From positions 1 through 37,296 of IMG/VR virus record IMGVR_UViG_3300032797_000272: DNA of 37,296 bases; one strand, 5' to 3'. The position numbers and the translations under genes were made by a program. The stretch comes from a virus. The notes under the pieces were generated by a model. That model ran no database searches and was not told the DNA's origin. It saw nothing but the letters and a program-made list of their open reading frames with translations. The first letter of the stretch is position 1. Each line of letters starts with the position of its first letter. Below are positions 30,104 to 37,112 of this stretch, piece by piece.

Positions 30104-30736
30104 CTAGGGGCTAGGGGCTAGGGCTTGCTGCCTTCCGCCTTCCGCCTTCTGCTTGCCCGCATTCGGGCTTCCGCCTTCCGCTCTCTGCCTGCGGATCCAG
30201 ATGCGGCGCGGGATGCGCTCCCAGCCGCGGCGGATGCGCCAGCGCTGCTCCCGCTCGTAGCGTCCGCTGCAATCGCTGCATAGCGGGCGATTGCCGCGCT
30301 CGCATGTTTCCCCGCAGGCACGGCATTCTCGGGGCTGCACGAATGGGCGGCATTGGCCGTTGGCACGACGCTGGCAGGGGGTGCAGATGCCGCTCAGGTT
30401 GCCGCGGCTCCTAATGGGTCTGTTGCAGCGCGAGCAGAAGCGCGGCGGGTCGGGCGGCTGCGGAGCGAGCGGCTCGCGCGGCGGAGGCGCCGGACGGCGG
30501 ACAAGGGGCTGGAACCGCAGGACCGTGTGACGCTCGAGTGCGGAGTGCGGAGTGCGGAATGCAGAATCACGAGGGCGCGCCACAAAGCTGGCGTGGTGCA
30601 GACAGACCCAGCGCCTGCGCCCGCCCCAGATGATGGCTTTCTCACCGCTGCCGACGCAGGCGGGATCCATCTGGCAGCCGCCGAAGACAAGCAGGCCGGA
30701 GGCTGGAGGCTGGAGGCTGGAGGTTGTCGCAATCAC
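30104..30736 (-). CDS. Multi-zinc-ribbon protein with word-derived linkers (210 aa)
   Basis: The start is a GTG at 30736 (GTGA overlap with the upstream stop) with ggagg 5 bases upstream. Seen: CQMDPACV, then WVCLHHASFVARP, and a zinc cluster CSRCNRPI...CTPCQRR...CRACGETC...CSDC spread over about residues 114-165. The C-terminus is Arg-rich and ends in translated tandem words (RAEGGSPNAGKQKAEGGRQ). Several linkers are word-derived (SLQPPASGL, FRTPHSALE). It looks like a nucleic-acid-binding early protein. No family is recognised. Confidence 0.6.
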   Translation of the reverse strand: MIATTSSLQPPASGLLVFGGCQMDPACVGSGEKAIIWGGRRRWVCLHHASFVARPRDSAFRTPHSALERHTVLRFQPLVRRPAPPPREPLAPQPPDPPRFCSRCNRPIRSRGNLSGICTPCQRRANGQCRPFVQPRECRACGETCERGNRPLCSDCSGRYEREQRWRIRRGWERIPRRIWIRRQRAEGGSPNAGKQKAEGGRQQALAPSP

Positions 30737-31176
30737 GAGAGCCTCCAAAGCGTCAGGATGGCGAGGGCGACGGCGACGCCCGCCACCGCGATCAGGTAGG
30801 CGCTGGCGCGCCAGGTGGCGCGGCTGCGGGCCAGGTCGCAGATGCGGCGATTCCCCAGGGCCACGGTGATTTGCGCGGAGCTGCACCCGGCCATGTATGC
30901 CGCATGCCCAACGGCGAGCACGATGGCGCGGGCCTGCGATGACAGGCTCCGGCCGCAGTCGGTACACAATGCCCAGGCATATTCGTGAGCAGTCGGCAGG
31001 GCCACAGCACGCCGGCAGCCGACGCAGATGTCAATGCGGCTGAAGGCTTGCGCGCCATGTCCCTCGCTCGGCGGACCTCCAGCCTTCGTCAGCAGGCCGG
31101 AGGCCTCCTCGATCTGGCGGACCAAGTTGGGGCATTCGCGCTCGAACCATCCGGGTTTGTATTTCTCGTCTTCCAT
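30733..31176 (-). CDS. Zinc-ribbon protein with C-terminal TM (147 aa)
   Basis: CVGCRRAVALP (about residues 51-61) and LCTDCGRSLSSQ (about 70-81) form a zinc ribbon of two CxxC pairs. A helix with AYMAGCSSAQITVALGNRR follows, and the C-terminal segment about residues 125-147 (SAYLIAVAGVAVALAILTLW) is a TM anchor. The gene's stop overlaps the next gene's GTG start (GTGA), so they are coupled. The role is unknown; it may recruit a factor to the membrane. Confidence 0.6.
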   Translation of the reverse strand: MEDEKYKPGWFERECPNLVRQIEEASGLLTKAGGPPSEGHGAQAFSRIDICVGCRRAVALPTAHEYAWALCTDCGRSLSSQARAIVLAVGHAAYMAGCSSAQITVALGNRRICDLARSRATWRASAYLIAVAGVAVALAILTLWRLS

Positions 31177-31200
31177 CGGTGTAATCTGCGCAATCTGCGG

Positions 31201-31707
31201 CTAAGTTTTTTCCGCCAGGTCGCCGAGGGCATCCAAATCGGGCTTGGCGTAAAACGTCTCGCCGCGCTCGACACGGATCCCGCAGCGGTCGAACATTTCC
31301 TCGCATTCCTCGGCGGCGTCCAGGACCGCCTCTTTATGGAGCGTGAGCCTCTGGCGGACGAATTCGCCATGCCCTTCGGCCCCCAGGGCGATGATGGCGG
31401 TGGCCTCGGTCCAGCCGCGAATGAACTCGACGGCCCGGCGCGCGCGTAGCCCGATGGCGCCGAAGGTCAATTTCAGCGAGCGCGCCTTGGGGCCCAGCGT
31501 TTTGCGTTCCTCGAGGAAAAACGCTTGTAGCGCTTCCTCGATCGTGGCGCGCTCGATGGGCATCTTGCCGGCATCCTCAGTGGCGGCATCTTTCGCCGCC
31601 TGTATACGCGTATTCATCGCCGCCTCGATCCGCGCCATCCGGATCTCGATCTCGCCCAGGCGGCGCAACAGTTGATCGGCCGCCTCCCTATTTCGTGGTG
31701 TGATCAT
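31201..31707 (-). CDS. gam: Gam-like host-nuclease inhibitor (168 aa)
   Basis: The N-terminus has long helices REAADQLLRRLGEIEIRMAR and EEALQAFFLEERKTLGPKAR, then the conserved L-x-L-T-F-G-A-I-G-x-R segment (SLKLTFGAIGLR, about residues 82-93), and a beta/helix C-terminus ending ERGETFYAKPDLDAL. This is the Mu Gam layout: a dimer that binds DNA ends and blocks RecBCD-type nucleases. Its start overlaps the stop of the 49-aa gene by 4 bases. It is an early gene, as in Mu. Confidence rests on the family motif and context. Confidence 0.85.
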   Translation of the reverse strand: MITPRNREAADQLLRRLGEIEIRMARIEAAMNTRIQAAKDAATEDAGKMPIERATIEEALQAFFLEERKTLGPKARSLKLTFGAIGLRARRAVEFIRGWTEATAIIALGAEGHGEFVRQRLTLHKEAVLDAAEECEEMFDRCGIRVERGETFYAKPDLDALGDLAEKT

Positions 31708-31853
31708 TCAATCGCCTCCGTTTTCCCTTTCGTGAACCCATGTTTCTTGACCCAGTCGAGGCTGGCATCGATCATCACGCCCAGGCCAATCAGGCTCAGT
31801 ACCGTGATGGCGGCTCCACCAGCAAACGCGAGTAGTGATAATCCGTCGCTCAT
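31704..31853 (-). CDS. Membrane microprotein 2 (49 aa)
   Basis: I translated this frame: ATG 31853, gggaggag on the minus strand about 6 bases upstream, stop TGA overlapping the Gam ATG (31704-31707). MSDGLSLLAFAGGAAITVLS then LIGLGVMIDASLDWV is a single TM followed by a basic C-terminus (KKHGFTKGK). It is in an ATGA-coupled chain of four small early genes. The role is unknown. Small TM proteins in this place might block superinfection or adjust host membrane state. Confidence 0.7.
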   Translation of the reverse strand: MSDGLSLLAFAGGAAITVLSLIGLGVMIDASLDWVKKHGFTKGKTEAIE

Positions 31854-31948
31854 TCGTCGCTCCTCCCGTAGATGCGGTCTTCGATCAGTACGCTGGCGAT
31901 GGCCACCCCCACCGCCAGAACAATCACGATCAGTACGGTCAACATCAT
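31850..31948 (-). CDS. Membrane microprotein 1 (32 aa)
   Basis: ATG 31948 with ggagg 4 bases upstream, and stop TGA overlapping the next start (31850-31853). The frame reads MMLTVLIVIVLAVGVAIASV then LIEDRIYGRSDE: one TM with a polar C-terminal tail. The overlap and strong ribosome site on both sides make it a genuine gene although it is only 32 aa. It is below the size usually annotated. Function unknown; likely a partner of the 49-aa protein. Confidence 0.7.
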   Translation of the reverse strand: MMLTVLIVIVLAVGVAIASVLIEDRIYGRSDE

Positions 31949-32139
31949 GCTGCCTCCGGAAACTCCAATTGACCCGGGGCCTGGGGCCCGGCACCTGGGG
32001 CCTCGGCTTTCAGCGGCCGATGGCAGTTGACGCACGCCGTCTCCGCCTCCACCTGGCCGTCGGCCAGGCGCTCCAGCGTGCGGAAGCACGCCCCGCAATC
32101 CACGCACCGAAATTCGATCAGCAAGCGTTTCATGCGCAC
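31945..32139 (-). CDS. Small zinc-ribbon protein, Com-like candidate (64 aa)
   Basis: FRCVDCGACF (about residues 10-19) and ETACVNCHRPLK (about 33-44) give a two-pair Cys zinc ribbon; the C-terminus is Pro/Gly-rich and word-derived. Zinc ribbons of this size in Mu-like phages include Com-type translational activators, but the fold alone does not prove it. ATG at 32133 (MKRLL) may be the true start. It is the first of the ATGA-coupled chain. Confidence 0.6.
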   Translation of the reverse strand: MRMKRLLIEFRCVDCGACFRTLERLADGQVEAETACVNCHRPLKAEAPGAGPQAPGQLEFPEAA

Positions 32140-32145
32140 CCCGCT

Positions 32146-32222
32146 TAGCTGAAAGCTGTCAGCTATCAGCTATCAGCTTTCAGCTTTTCGCCTTCTGCCT
32201 ACTGCCTTCTGCCTTCTGCCTA
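32146..32222. repeat. Tandem agctgtc/agctatc then ccttctg words
   Basis: agctgtcagctatcagctatcagctttcag runs into gccttctgcctactgccttctgcc. It fills the gap between the MuB-like gene stop and the zinc-ribbon gene. Confidence 0.82.
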
Positions 32223-33254
32223 CCGGCCCTTCATGCCCCACAAAAACCCCGCCAGATCGGCAATGGTCTTTTCCGTGATCTTCCGGCCCGCATGCTTCGA
32301 GCGGATCAGATCGATCGAGGCCAGCAACGTGCGCATCGACCCGCCCACGGCCTTGTACCAGGTCACGAAAGCCTCGTCGGCCACCTCCGTGATCCCTTCC
32401 TGCTTCACGACGTAGGCCATCTCATCGCGCGTGAATCCGGAGAGGACCGCCGTGGGCCAGATGCGCGAGCGGATGGCGCCGAGCTGCTGTGAACGCGAGC
32501 CGTGCATGCGCAACCAGAGATCCGGCGCGGCCAGCACCGCGAAATTCGCCCCGGCCAGGCGCACCGCGTCCCATAGCTCCCGGACCAGCCCAAACACGCG
32601 CGGAGTAAGCGATTCGGCTTGGTCCAGGATGATGAGTCTGGGCGTGGCGCGCAGGTCGGCGACAATGCGGCGGAACAGGGCCATGGATGTGCCGCCGGTC
32701 TCGAGGCCCAGCTCGCCGGCAATGGCGCGGAGGAACTCGAGCCGGTGCCCGCCCATCAGGGAGATCACTTCGATGGACACGGCCTCATCGCGGTGCTTCG
32801 CAAGCCAGCGGGTGACCGCCTCGGTTTTGCCCACACCGTAGTTGGCAACGATCATGCCGATGGATTCGTGCTCGAGTGCGTAATCGAGCACGTCCCAGAT
32901 GGCGCGCGGGGTCGCCAATTCGTAGAAATTCCGCACTCCGCATTCCGCACTCCGCACTCGCCGCGGCCTTGCCGCGTAATCCGCTTCCGTGAGGGCATCG
33001 CCGCCGGGGCGGAGGAGCTGGCCGCTCTCGACCAGGCGCACGACCCGCTCCACTTCCGTGAGCGTTTCCGCCGTATCGGCGTTGGTGCCGTAGTACCAGC
33101 AGGTGAAGGTTTTCGCGCTGATATTGGCCATGGCCTGGGCCAGGCCGCGCAGGCTCAGGTCCGGCCGCGCCGCAAGCAAGTCGATGATCCGCCTGCGCAG
33201 CGCCTCGGCGCTGGCTTTCCGGGTTGCCTCGCTTGTGCTCTGCATGATTGCCAT
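32220..33254 (-). CDS. MuB-like target-selection ATPase (344 aa)
   Basis: The N-terminal HTH (LRGLAQAMANISAKTFTCWY, about residues 36-55) is the MuB-type DNA-binding domain. AAA+ part: Walker A ANYGVGKT (137-144), Walker B LIILDQAE (207-214), an Arg-containing sensor region, and a C-terminal helical domain (SMRTLLASIDLIRSKHAGRK). MuB activates the transposase and marks target DNA. A translated tandem word (RRVRSAECGVRNFYE) lies between HTH and ATPase. It is downstream of the transposase gene as in Mu; the gap is 20 bp. Confidence 0.88.
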   Translation of the reverse strand: MAIMQSTSEATRKASAEALRRRIIDLLAARPDLSLRGLAQAMANISAKTFTCWYYGTNADTAETLTEVERVVRLVESGQLLRPGGDALTEADYAARPRRVRSAECGVRNFYELATPRAIWDVLDYALEHESIGMIVANYGVGKTEAVTRWLAKHRDEAVSIEVISLMGGHRLEFLRAIAGELGLETGGTSMALFRRIVADLRATPRLIILDQAESLTPRVFGLVRELWDAVRLAGANFAVLAAPDLWLRMHGSRSQQLGAIRSRIWPTAVLSGFTRDEMAYVVKQEGITEVADEAFVTWYKAVGGSMRTLLASIDLIRSKHAGRKITEKTIADLAGFLWGMKGR

Positions 33255-33274
33255 TGCGGCCAGCGGCTACGGCC

Positions 33275-35557
33275 CTACCCCTGGAAAAACCGAAACTCCC
33301 CGTCATCCTCATCGGCACCGAGAGCCGGCGGTGGAATCGCCAGTTCCACCGCCGGCCCGGTGTTCTCCGACGTGAGCGCGATTGAGGACGCGCGGGAGAA
33401 ACTGAAATTCGCATCCGCGGCCGCCGCCGCCTGCTGGATCGCCTCCGGAAGTTGCATTCCGCCTTCCGCCTTCCGCCTTCCGCCTTCCGGCAATGCCGCC
33501 CGCGCCGCCTCCCGCCGCCGCGCTCGCTCCTCGACCGGGGCTACTTCCCCGGTCTGAATCGCGGCGATGAAATCCCTGATGGTTTTCAGCGCCGAGCGCC
33601 GATCGCGCTCATCCTGCACGAACGATTCCTCGCCCATCCGCGAAAGCTCGACTGAGTCGCAGAGGCCGAGAAACCGGCCTTCGGCGTAGATCGCGCCGGT
33701 GCCGAGATCGTGCTCGTCATAGGCGAATTCCACCTGGCGGTCGTTGTAGAGCATCAAGCTCTGGCTGTCGCCGCGGAATCGGTAGTGATATTGCCGGCCG
33801 GCGAACATGGGCCGAATCTCGCCCTGGCGCACGGTGAGCAGGCGGCGCCGGTGGAAGGCGAATTGGAGTACGGCGGGATCCGCGCTGCGCCGATCGATGC
33901 CCTGGACGAGTTGCACCCAGCATTCATCGGGACTGAGCCAGGCCCGGCCCTGTGGCACGGCTTTCTCCATTCCGCGGCCTTCCAGCGGGCGCTGGTTCAG
34001 CGTGGTCAGCGCCTCGTCGTAGAGCCAGGCGGCGTACTCGATGGTGAATGGTGCACCGCGATCATCAATGAATGCCGGGTGTTCCCGCTTGCCCTTCATC
34101 CATAGTTCGTGCTCGTGGACCATGCGCGTGAATCGCTCCGGGCGGGCCTGGGGCTTGTGCCCGCACCACCAGGGCAGGGTGCGGTCGAAATTCGAGAGGC
34201 GCAGGAAATTCGGCTCGATGATCTTGCTGTGCGGCCGGAACGGCAGGGCGTGCTTTACGCGCGCGCCGAGTGAATCCATCACACCGCGCATGGCCAGGGG
34301 CAGGCCATCGATTTTTGATCCGCGAGAATCAGCGGAATCCGCGGATTGATTTCCCTCCAGGTATTCGCATCTGAAGTCCTTGCCGTTATCCCAGTAGAAC
34401 GTCGTCACACAGCGGCCGTCGCGGTAGAGCAGGCCGTGATCGAGGATGGCGCGCTTGATGCAGGCGGCGATGCTGTCGCTCGATGGCACCAGGCAGACGA
34501 TCCAGGCCAGCCATCGCCGGGTCCGCATGTCGATGGCCGCCGTCAGCCAGGGCCGGAGCAGGCGCCAGGGTTTCGCCGGATCGCGGGTCATGCAGAAAAA
34601 ATCCGCCAGGCGATGGTCCATCACGATGTATTCCAGGGGATCGAGCGCGGCCAGGTCCCGCTGGGTGACCAGGGCCTGGCGGTTGAAATAATCCTGGTCG
34701 CCGCGCGCCGCCACATCCTTTATTACTGCCGGGATTTTGGCGGCCCACAGGCGGAATGTCTCGTAGGAAGCCTGGGGCAGCGGCTCGGCGGAATCGGGGT
34801 GACCGGCGCGCCAGGCCCGTTCTTCCTCGTAGCAGCGGTAGACCTCGCGGACGGTCATTTCGCCGCGGCCGGGTTTGCCGTTGCGAGGATCCGCCGGCGC
34901 CGGCAGCAATGCCGCGGCGATATAGTGCTGCGCCGCCGGCGTGAGCACTCGAGCGCGGCCTTTATCGTTGCGATCGCGGTTGGCCAGGCCGGCCAGGTTT
35001 CGCTCCTGCCACTGTTGGATCCAGCGGTACAGCGTGCGCGCCGGGGTCTTGTGCTGGGCGGCCAGGAAGGCGACCAGCGCACCTTTTCCGGCGAACTGCC
35101 GCCATAGCGCCTGATGCCGCTCGGGGGCCACTAGCGGCTCGATGATGGCGTAGCGACGGTCGGCGACGGCGCGGTCCTCCGGGCTGAGCGAGCTGGCCAG
35201 AGGCGCCGGCAGCGCCAGCGGGAGCTGGTCCGACAGAGCCGCGACCGGAGCGCGATGCGTAGTCTGCTCCGCGCGGGAGGGAGCGGTTCCCTCTCCCAGC
35301 AGCCGCCGTACCTCATCCTCGCCCACCAGCACCTCGCGCATGATCGTGGGGTTGCCTCCATCGAGCTTGCCCCAACCATGCGTCGCCAGCCATTTCTGGC
35401 GCGGTTTCTCGGGCAGTGTGGAGAGTTGGTACATCGGCTGCGCGCGCCCGTTGCGGCCCTTCGCACCGGGGACGGATTTGAGGCGCTTCTCGATCCACCG
35501 CATCGACCAGCCGGTGACCCGGGCCACTTCATCCTTCGTCAGCAGTTTCTCTCTCAT
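33275..35557 (-). CDS. MuA-like DDE transposase (760 aa)
   Basis: The N-terminal winged HTH is residues 1-50 (TKDEVARVTGWSMRWIEKRL), then a second HTH (HKTPARTLYRWIQQWQERNL, 169-188). Catalytic RNase-H-like core: Asp 314 (IVMDHRLADF), Asp 390 (FYWDNGKDF) and Glu 448 (HSKIIEPNF), in the order of MuA D-D-E. The C-terminal beta barrel/helical part is about 560-700. Two repeat-word insertions are in frame: NQSADSADSRG (about 403-413) and a C-terminal EGGRRKAEGG. Reaction: nicking and joining of phage ends to target DNA, for integration and replication. Its start overlaps the CII-like stop by 4 bases. Confidence 0.93.
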   Translation of the reverse strand: MREKLLTKDEVARVTGWSMRWIEKRLKSVPGAKGRNGRAQPMYQLSTLPEKPRQKWLATHGWGKLDGGNPTIMREVLVGEDEVRRLLGEGTAPSRAEQTTHRAPVAALSDQLPLALPAPLASSLSPEDRAVADRRYAIIEPLVAPERHQALWRQFAGKGALVAFLAAQHKTPARTLYRWIQQWQERNLAGLANRDRNDKGRARVLTPAAQHYIAAALLPAPADPRNGKPGRGEMTVREVYRCYEEERAWRAGHPDSAEPLPQASYETFRLWAAKIPAVIKDVAARGDQDYFNRQALVTQRDLAALDPLEYIVMDHRLADFFCMTRDPAKPWRLLRPWLTAAIDMRTRRWLAWIVCLVPSSDSIAACIKRAILDHGLLYRDGRCVTTFYWDNGKDFRCEYLEGNQSADSADSRGSKIDGLPLAMRGVMDSLGARVKHALPFRPHSKIIEPNFLRLSNFDRTLPWWCGHKPQARPERFTRMVHEHELWMKGKREHPAFIDDRGAPFTIEYAAWLYDEALTTLNQRPLEGRGMEKAVPQGRAWLSPDECWVQLVQGIDRRSADPAVLQFAFHRRRLLTVRQGEIRPMFAGRQYHYRFRGDSQSLMLYNDRQVEFAYDEHDLGTGAIYAEGRFLGLCDSVELSRMGEESFVQDERDRRSALKTIRDFIAAIQTGEVAPVEERARRREAARAALPEGGRRKAEGGMQLPEAIQQAAAAADANFSFSRASSIALTSENTGPAVELAIPPPALGADEDDGEFRFFQG

Positions 35558-35991
35558 CCGGTCAATCCCTTGCGCAGCGCGCGCGTGCGGGCCACATCAG
35601 CTTCGCCCTGGTGGATTTCCGCGCGGATTTTGTGCTCGGCGAATGAAACGAGATCAGCATCCGCGATGCGCAGTCCCAGTGCCTCGGCCTGCACCCGCAC
35701 CACGCTGCTATCGCCCGTCGCCCGGCAGAAGGCGGCTACCCATTCGCATGGGAAACGGTGCGTGCCGTGGCTCGGCGCCGCACAACCATTTAGCATGTGG
35801 TGGGAGATCGGCTGAGCCAGCCGGAAGGACATTTCATCCGCGATCTGTTCTACTGATTTTCTGCTGCCCCGGATTGCCCGGCGCAGCGCTTCCTGGATGG
35901 CGTCGCGCAGCGATTCCGTTGCCGGCCCATCGAAGGGCAACATCGGAGTCAAATTATTTTGCGGCTTTGACCTTGCCATCCCCGTCCCCAT
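35554..35991 (-). CDS. CII-like regulatory protein (145 aa)
   Basis: ATESLRDAIQEALRRAIRGS (about residues 24-43), then KSVEQIADEMSFRLAQPISH (45-64), is a helix-turn-helix type segment, followed by HRFPCEWVAAFCRATGDSSV and a C-terminal helix. The pattern of 'L-R-D-A-I-x-E-A-L' and HRFP-x-E-(W/Y)-x-x-A-F-C-x-A-T-G recurs in the CII-type regulatory family of transposable phages. It would act early, next to the transposase. ATG 35979 (MARSKPQ) is an alternative start. Confidence 0.7.
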   Translation of the reverse strand: MGTGMARSKPQNNLTPMLPFDGPATESLRDAIQEALRRAIRGSRKSVEQIADEMSFRLAQPISHHMLNGCAAPSHGTHRFPCEWVAAFCRATGDSSVVRVQAEALGLRIADADLVSFAEHKIRAEIHQGEADVARTRALRKGLTG

Positions 35992-35998
35992 GGGGCGA

Positions 35999-36211
35999 TT
36001 ATTTTCTGCGGGCCGTGAGGCTGCGGGCTTCGCTTTCGATCGCAGCCTTGATCCGGCGGCTGCCCCCCAGCCCGTGGTACACCCGGCTCACCGACTGCGG
36101 CGTCACCCCAACCCGCCGCGCGATGCGCGTCAGAAAACCTCGGTGATGCCGGAGAAAAACGAGGCGTGTTGCCAGATCCAGGCTAAGATCAGATAGGTGA
36201 ATTGTCCCCAC
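35999..36211 (-). CDS. Small HTH protein, Ner-like position (70 aa)
   Basis: FLTRIARRVGVTPQSVSRVY (about residues 26-45) is a clear HTH with recognition helix. The start is GTG 36211; no ribosome site precedes it, and the candidate promoter places transcription start within a base or two of the codon, so the mRNA may be leaderless. Mu has Ner at this place: a small repressor divergent from c. The family is not proven. It is transcribed away from the repressor gene and is the first gene of the early operon. Confidence 0.65.
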   Translation of the reverse strand: MGTIHLSDLSLDLATRLVFLRHHRGFLTRIARRVGVTPQSVSRVYHGLGGSRRIKAAIESEARSLTARRK

Positions 36212-36218
36212 GGCCTGA

Positions 36219-36248
36219 AGCTTAAGGCTTATGCTTAAGGCATGTCAA
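36219..36248 (-). promoter_or_regulatory. Early promoter with overlapping direct-repeat operator
   Basis: On the minus strand TTGACA (36243-36248) lies 17 bases before TTAAGC (36220-36225), giving a promoter with start near 36212. Two copies of gcttaaggc (36220-36228 and 36233-36241, 13 bp apart) overlap the -10 and the spacer, so a repressor bound there would block the polymerase. The plus-strand gene (36256) would need a promoter in the same 44 bp. Confidence 0.6.
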
Positions 36249-36255
36249 GAGAAAA

Positions 36256-36627
36256 ATGAACCGAAAGGTAAAAAAAATTCGGGACGCTCTGGGGCTCAGC
36301 CAGGTGGAATTCGGACGGAAGATCGGTCGGTCGCTCGCTTCCGTTCAGGGATATGAGGCTGGTAGGGAAATCTCACCGCCGGCGCAGAAGGCTATCGTGC
36401 AACTTGCCCAAGAGGGCGGCCTCGGCGACCTGTGCGACGATTTTCTGGCTGAGCGCGAGGAAATCGCTCCTGGCCTGCCCATTGTCGGTCGGCCCGACAC
36501 CCGGACCGCCCATCTACACGACCTACTCGATGCGGTTCTGGCCAGCGGCCAGGATGAGCCTATCCGGGCGGTCCGGGCGGTCCTGGAGACCTTCGCCCGC
36601 CAGGTCCGCGCAAACAAACGGAGGTAA
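36256..36627 (+). CDS. XRE-family repressor (123 aa)
   Basis: MNRKVKKIRDALGLSQVEFG then RKIGRSLASVQGYEAGREIS (residues 1-40) is a typical Cro/CI-type HTH. The C-terminal half is helical (HLHDLLDAVLASGQDEPIRA) and may dimerise. The gene is divergent from the early operon, as the lysogeny repressor of Mu-like phages is, and faces the operator at 36219-36248. There is no LexA-like protease domain, so induction is not by RecA-type cleavage. The ribosome site (aagaga) is weak. Confidence 0.8.
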   Translation: MNRKVKKIRDALGLSQVEFGRKIGRSLASVQGYEAGREISPPAQKAIVQLAQEGGLGDLCDDFLAEREEIAPGLPIVGRPDTRTAHLHDLLDAVLASGQDEPIRAVRAVLETFARQVRANKRR

Positions 36628-36629
36628 AA

Positions 36630-36926
36630 ATGCCCGATAATCCCTTGCTCTATATCGTCGGGATTCTCTATCTCGCCGTCCCATTCATCCTTCTTTCCAT
36701 CCGCCGCCGCTTGGTCGAGATCCGCGACCTGCTCCGGGCTGGCGCCCTGGTTCAGTCGTCAGGCCCGTCCGTCCCTCAATCACTCGCCGAGCAGCGGGTC
36801 GAGGAGCCGTCCGGTAGCCCCCTATCGCAAGTTGCAGCGGAGCGCGCGGATCGGATCGCAGTGATCGCCGGCCTCATCATCGTCGTCGGCATGTTATTAA
36901 TGATAGTTTGGTCGGTCACCAGATAG
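36630..36926 (+). CDS. Two-TM membrane protein downstream of the repressor (98 aa)
   Basis: ATG 36630 is 2 bases after the repressor stop, with a ggagg site inside the repressor's last codons. TM1 is LLYIVGILYLAVPFILL (about residues 6-22), then a basic SIRRRLVEIRD, a polar loop and TM2 IAVIAGLIIVVGMLLMIVW (about 76-94). It is co-transcribed with the repressor, so it is expressed in the lysogen. A superinfection-exclusion or membrane-state function is inferred from this position. No family is recognised. Confidence 0.65.
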   Translation: MPDNPLLYIVGILYLAVPFILLSIRRRLVEIRDLLRAGALVQSSGPSVPQSLAEQRVEEPSGSPLSQVAAERADRIAVIAGLIIVVGMLLMIVWSVTR

Positions 36927-36951
36927 GCAGTTTTGAGTTTTTCGCCGGAAA

Positions 36952-37112
36952 TCCAAGCGAACTCCAGCGCGAGCGGGTTTGCTGCATGATAGTGCAAGTT
37001 CGCTTGGAACCAACAGTATCTAAAGGGTTTATCTAAAACGTTTTGAGTTCGCTTGGAGTTCGCTTGGATTCGGCGCCGCCGAGACGAGGAATCAATGACT
37101 TCCAAGCGAACT
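36952..37112. repeat. Five perfect copies of agttcgcttgga (transposase/regulator sites)
   Basis: Copies at 36952-36963 (minus), 36997-37008 (plus), 37046-37057 (plus), 37057-37068 (plus, sharing one base) and 37101-37112 (minus). They lie between the immunity genes and the phage end, where Mu has transposase or repressor sites. The rest of 36927-37113 holds no gene. Confidence 0.85.
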
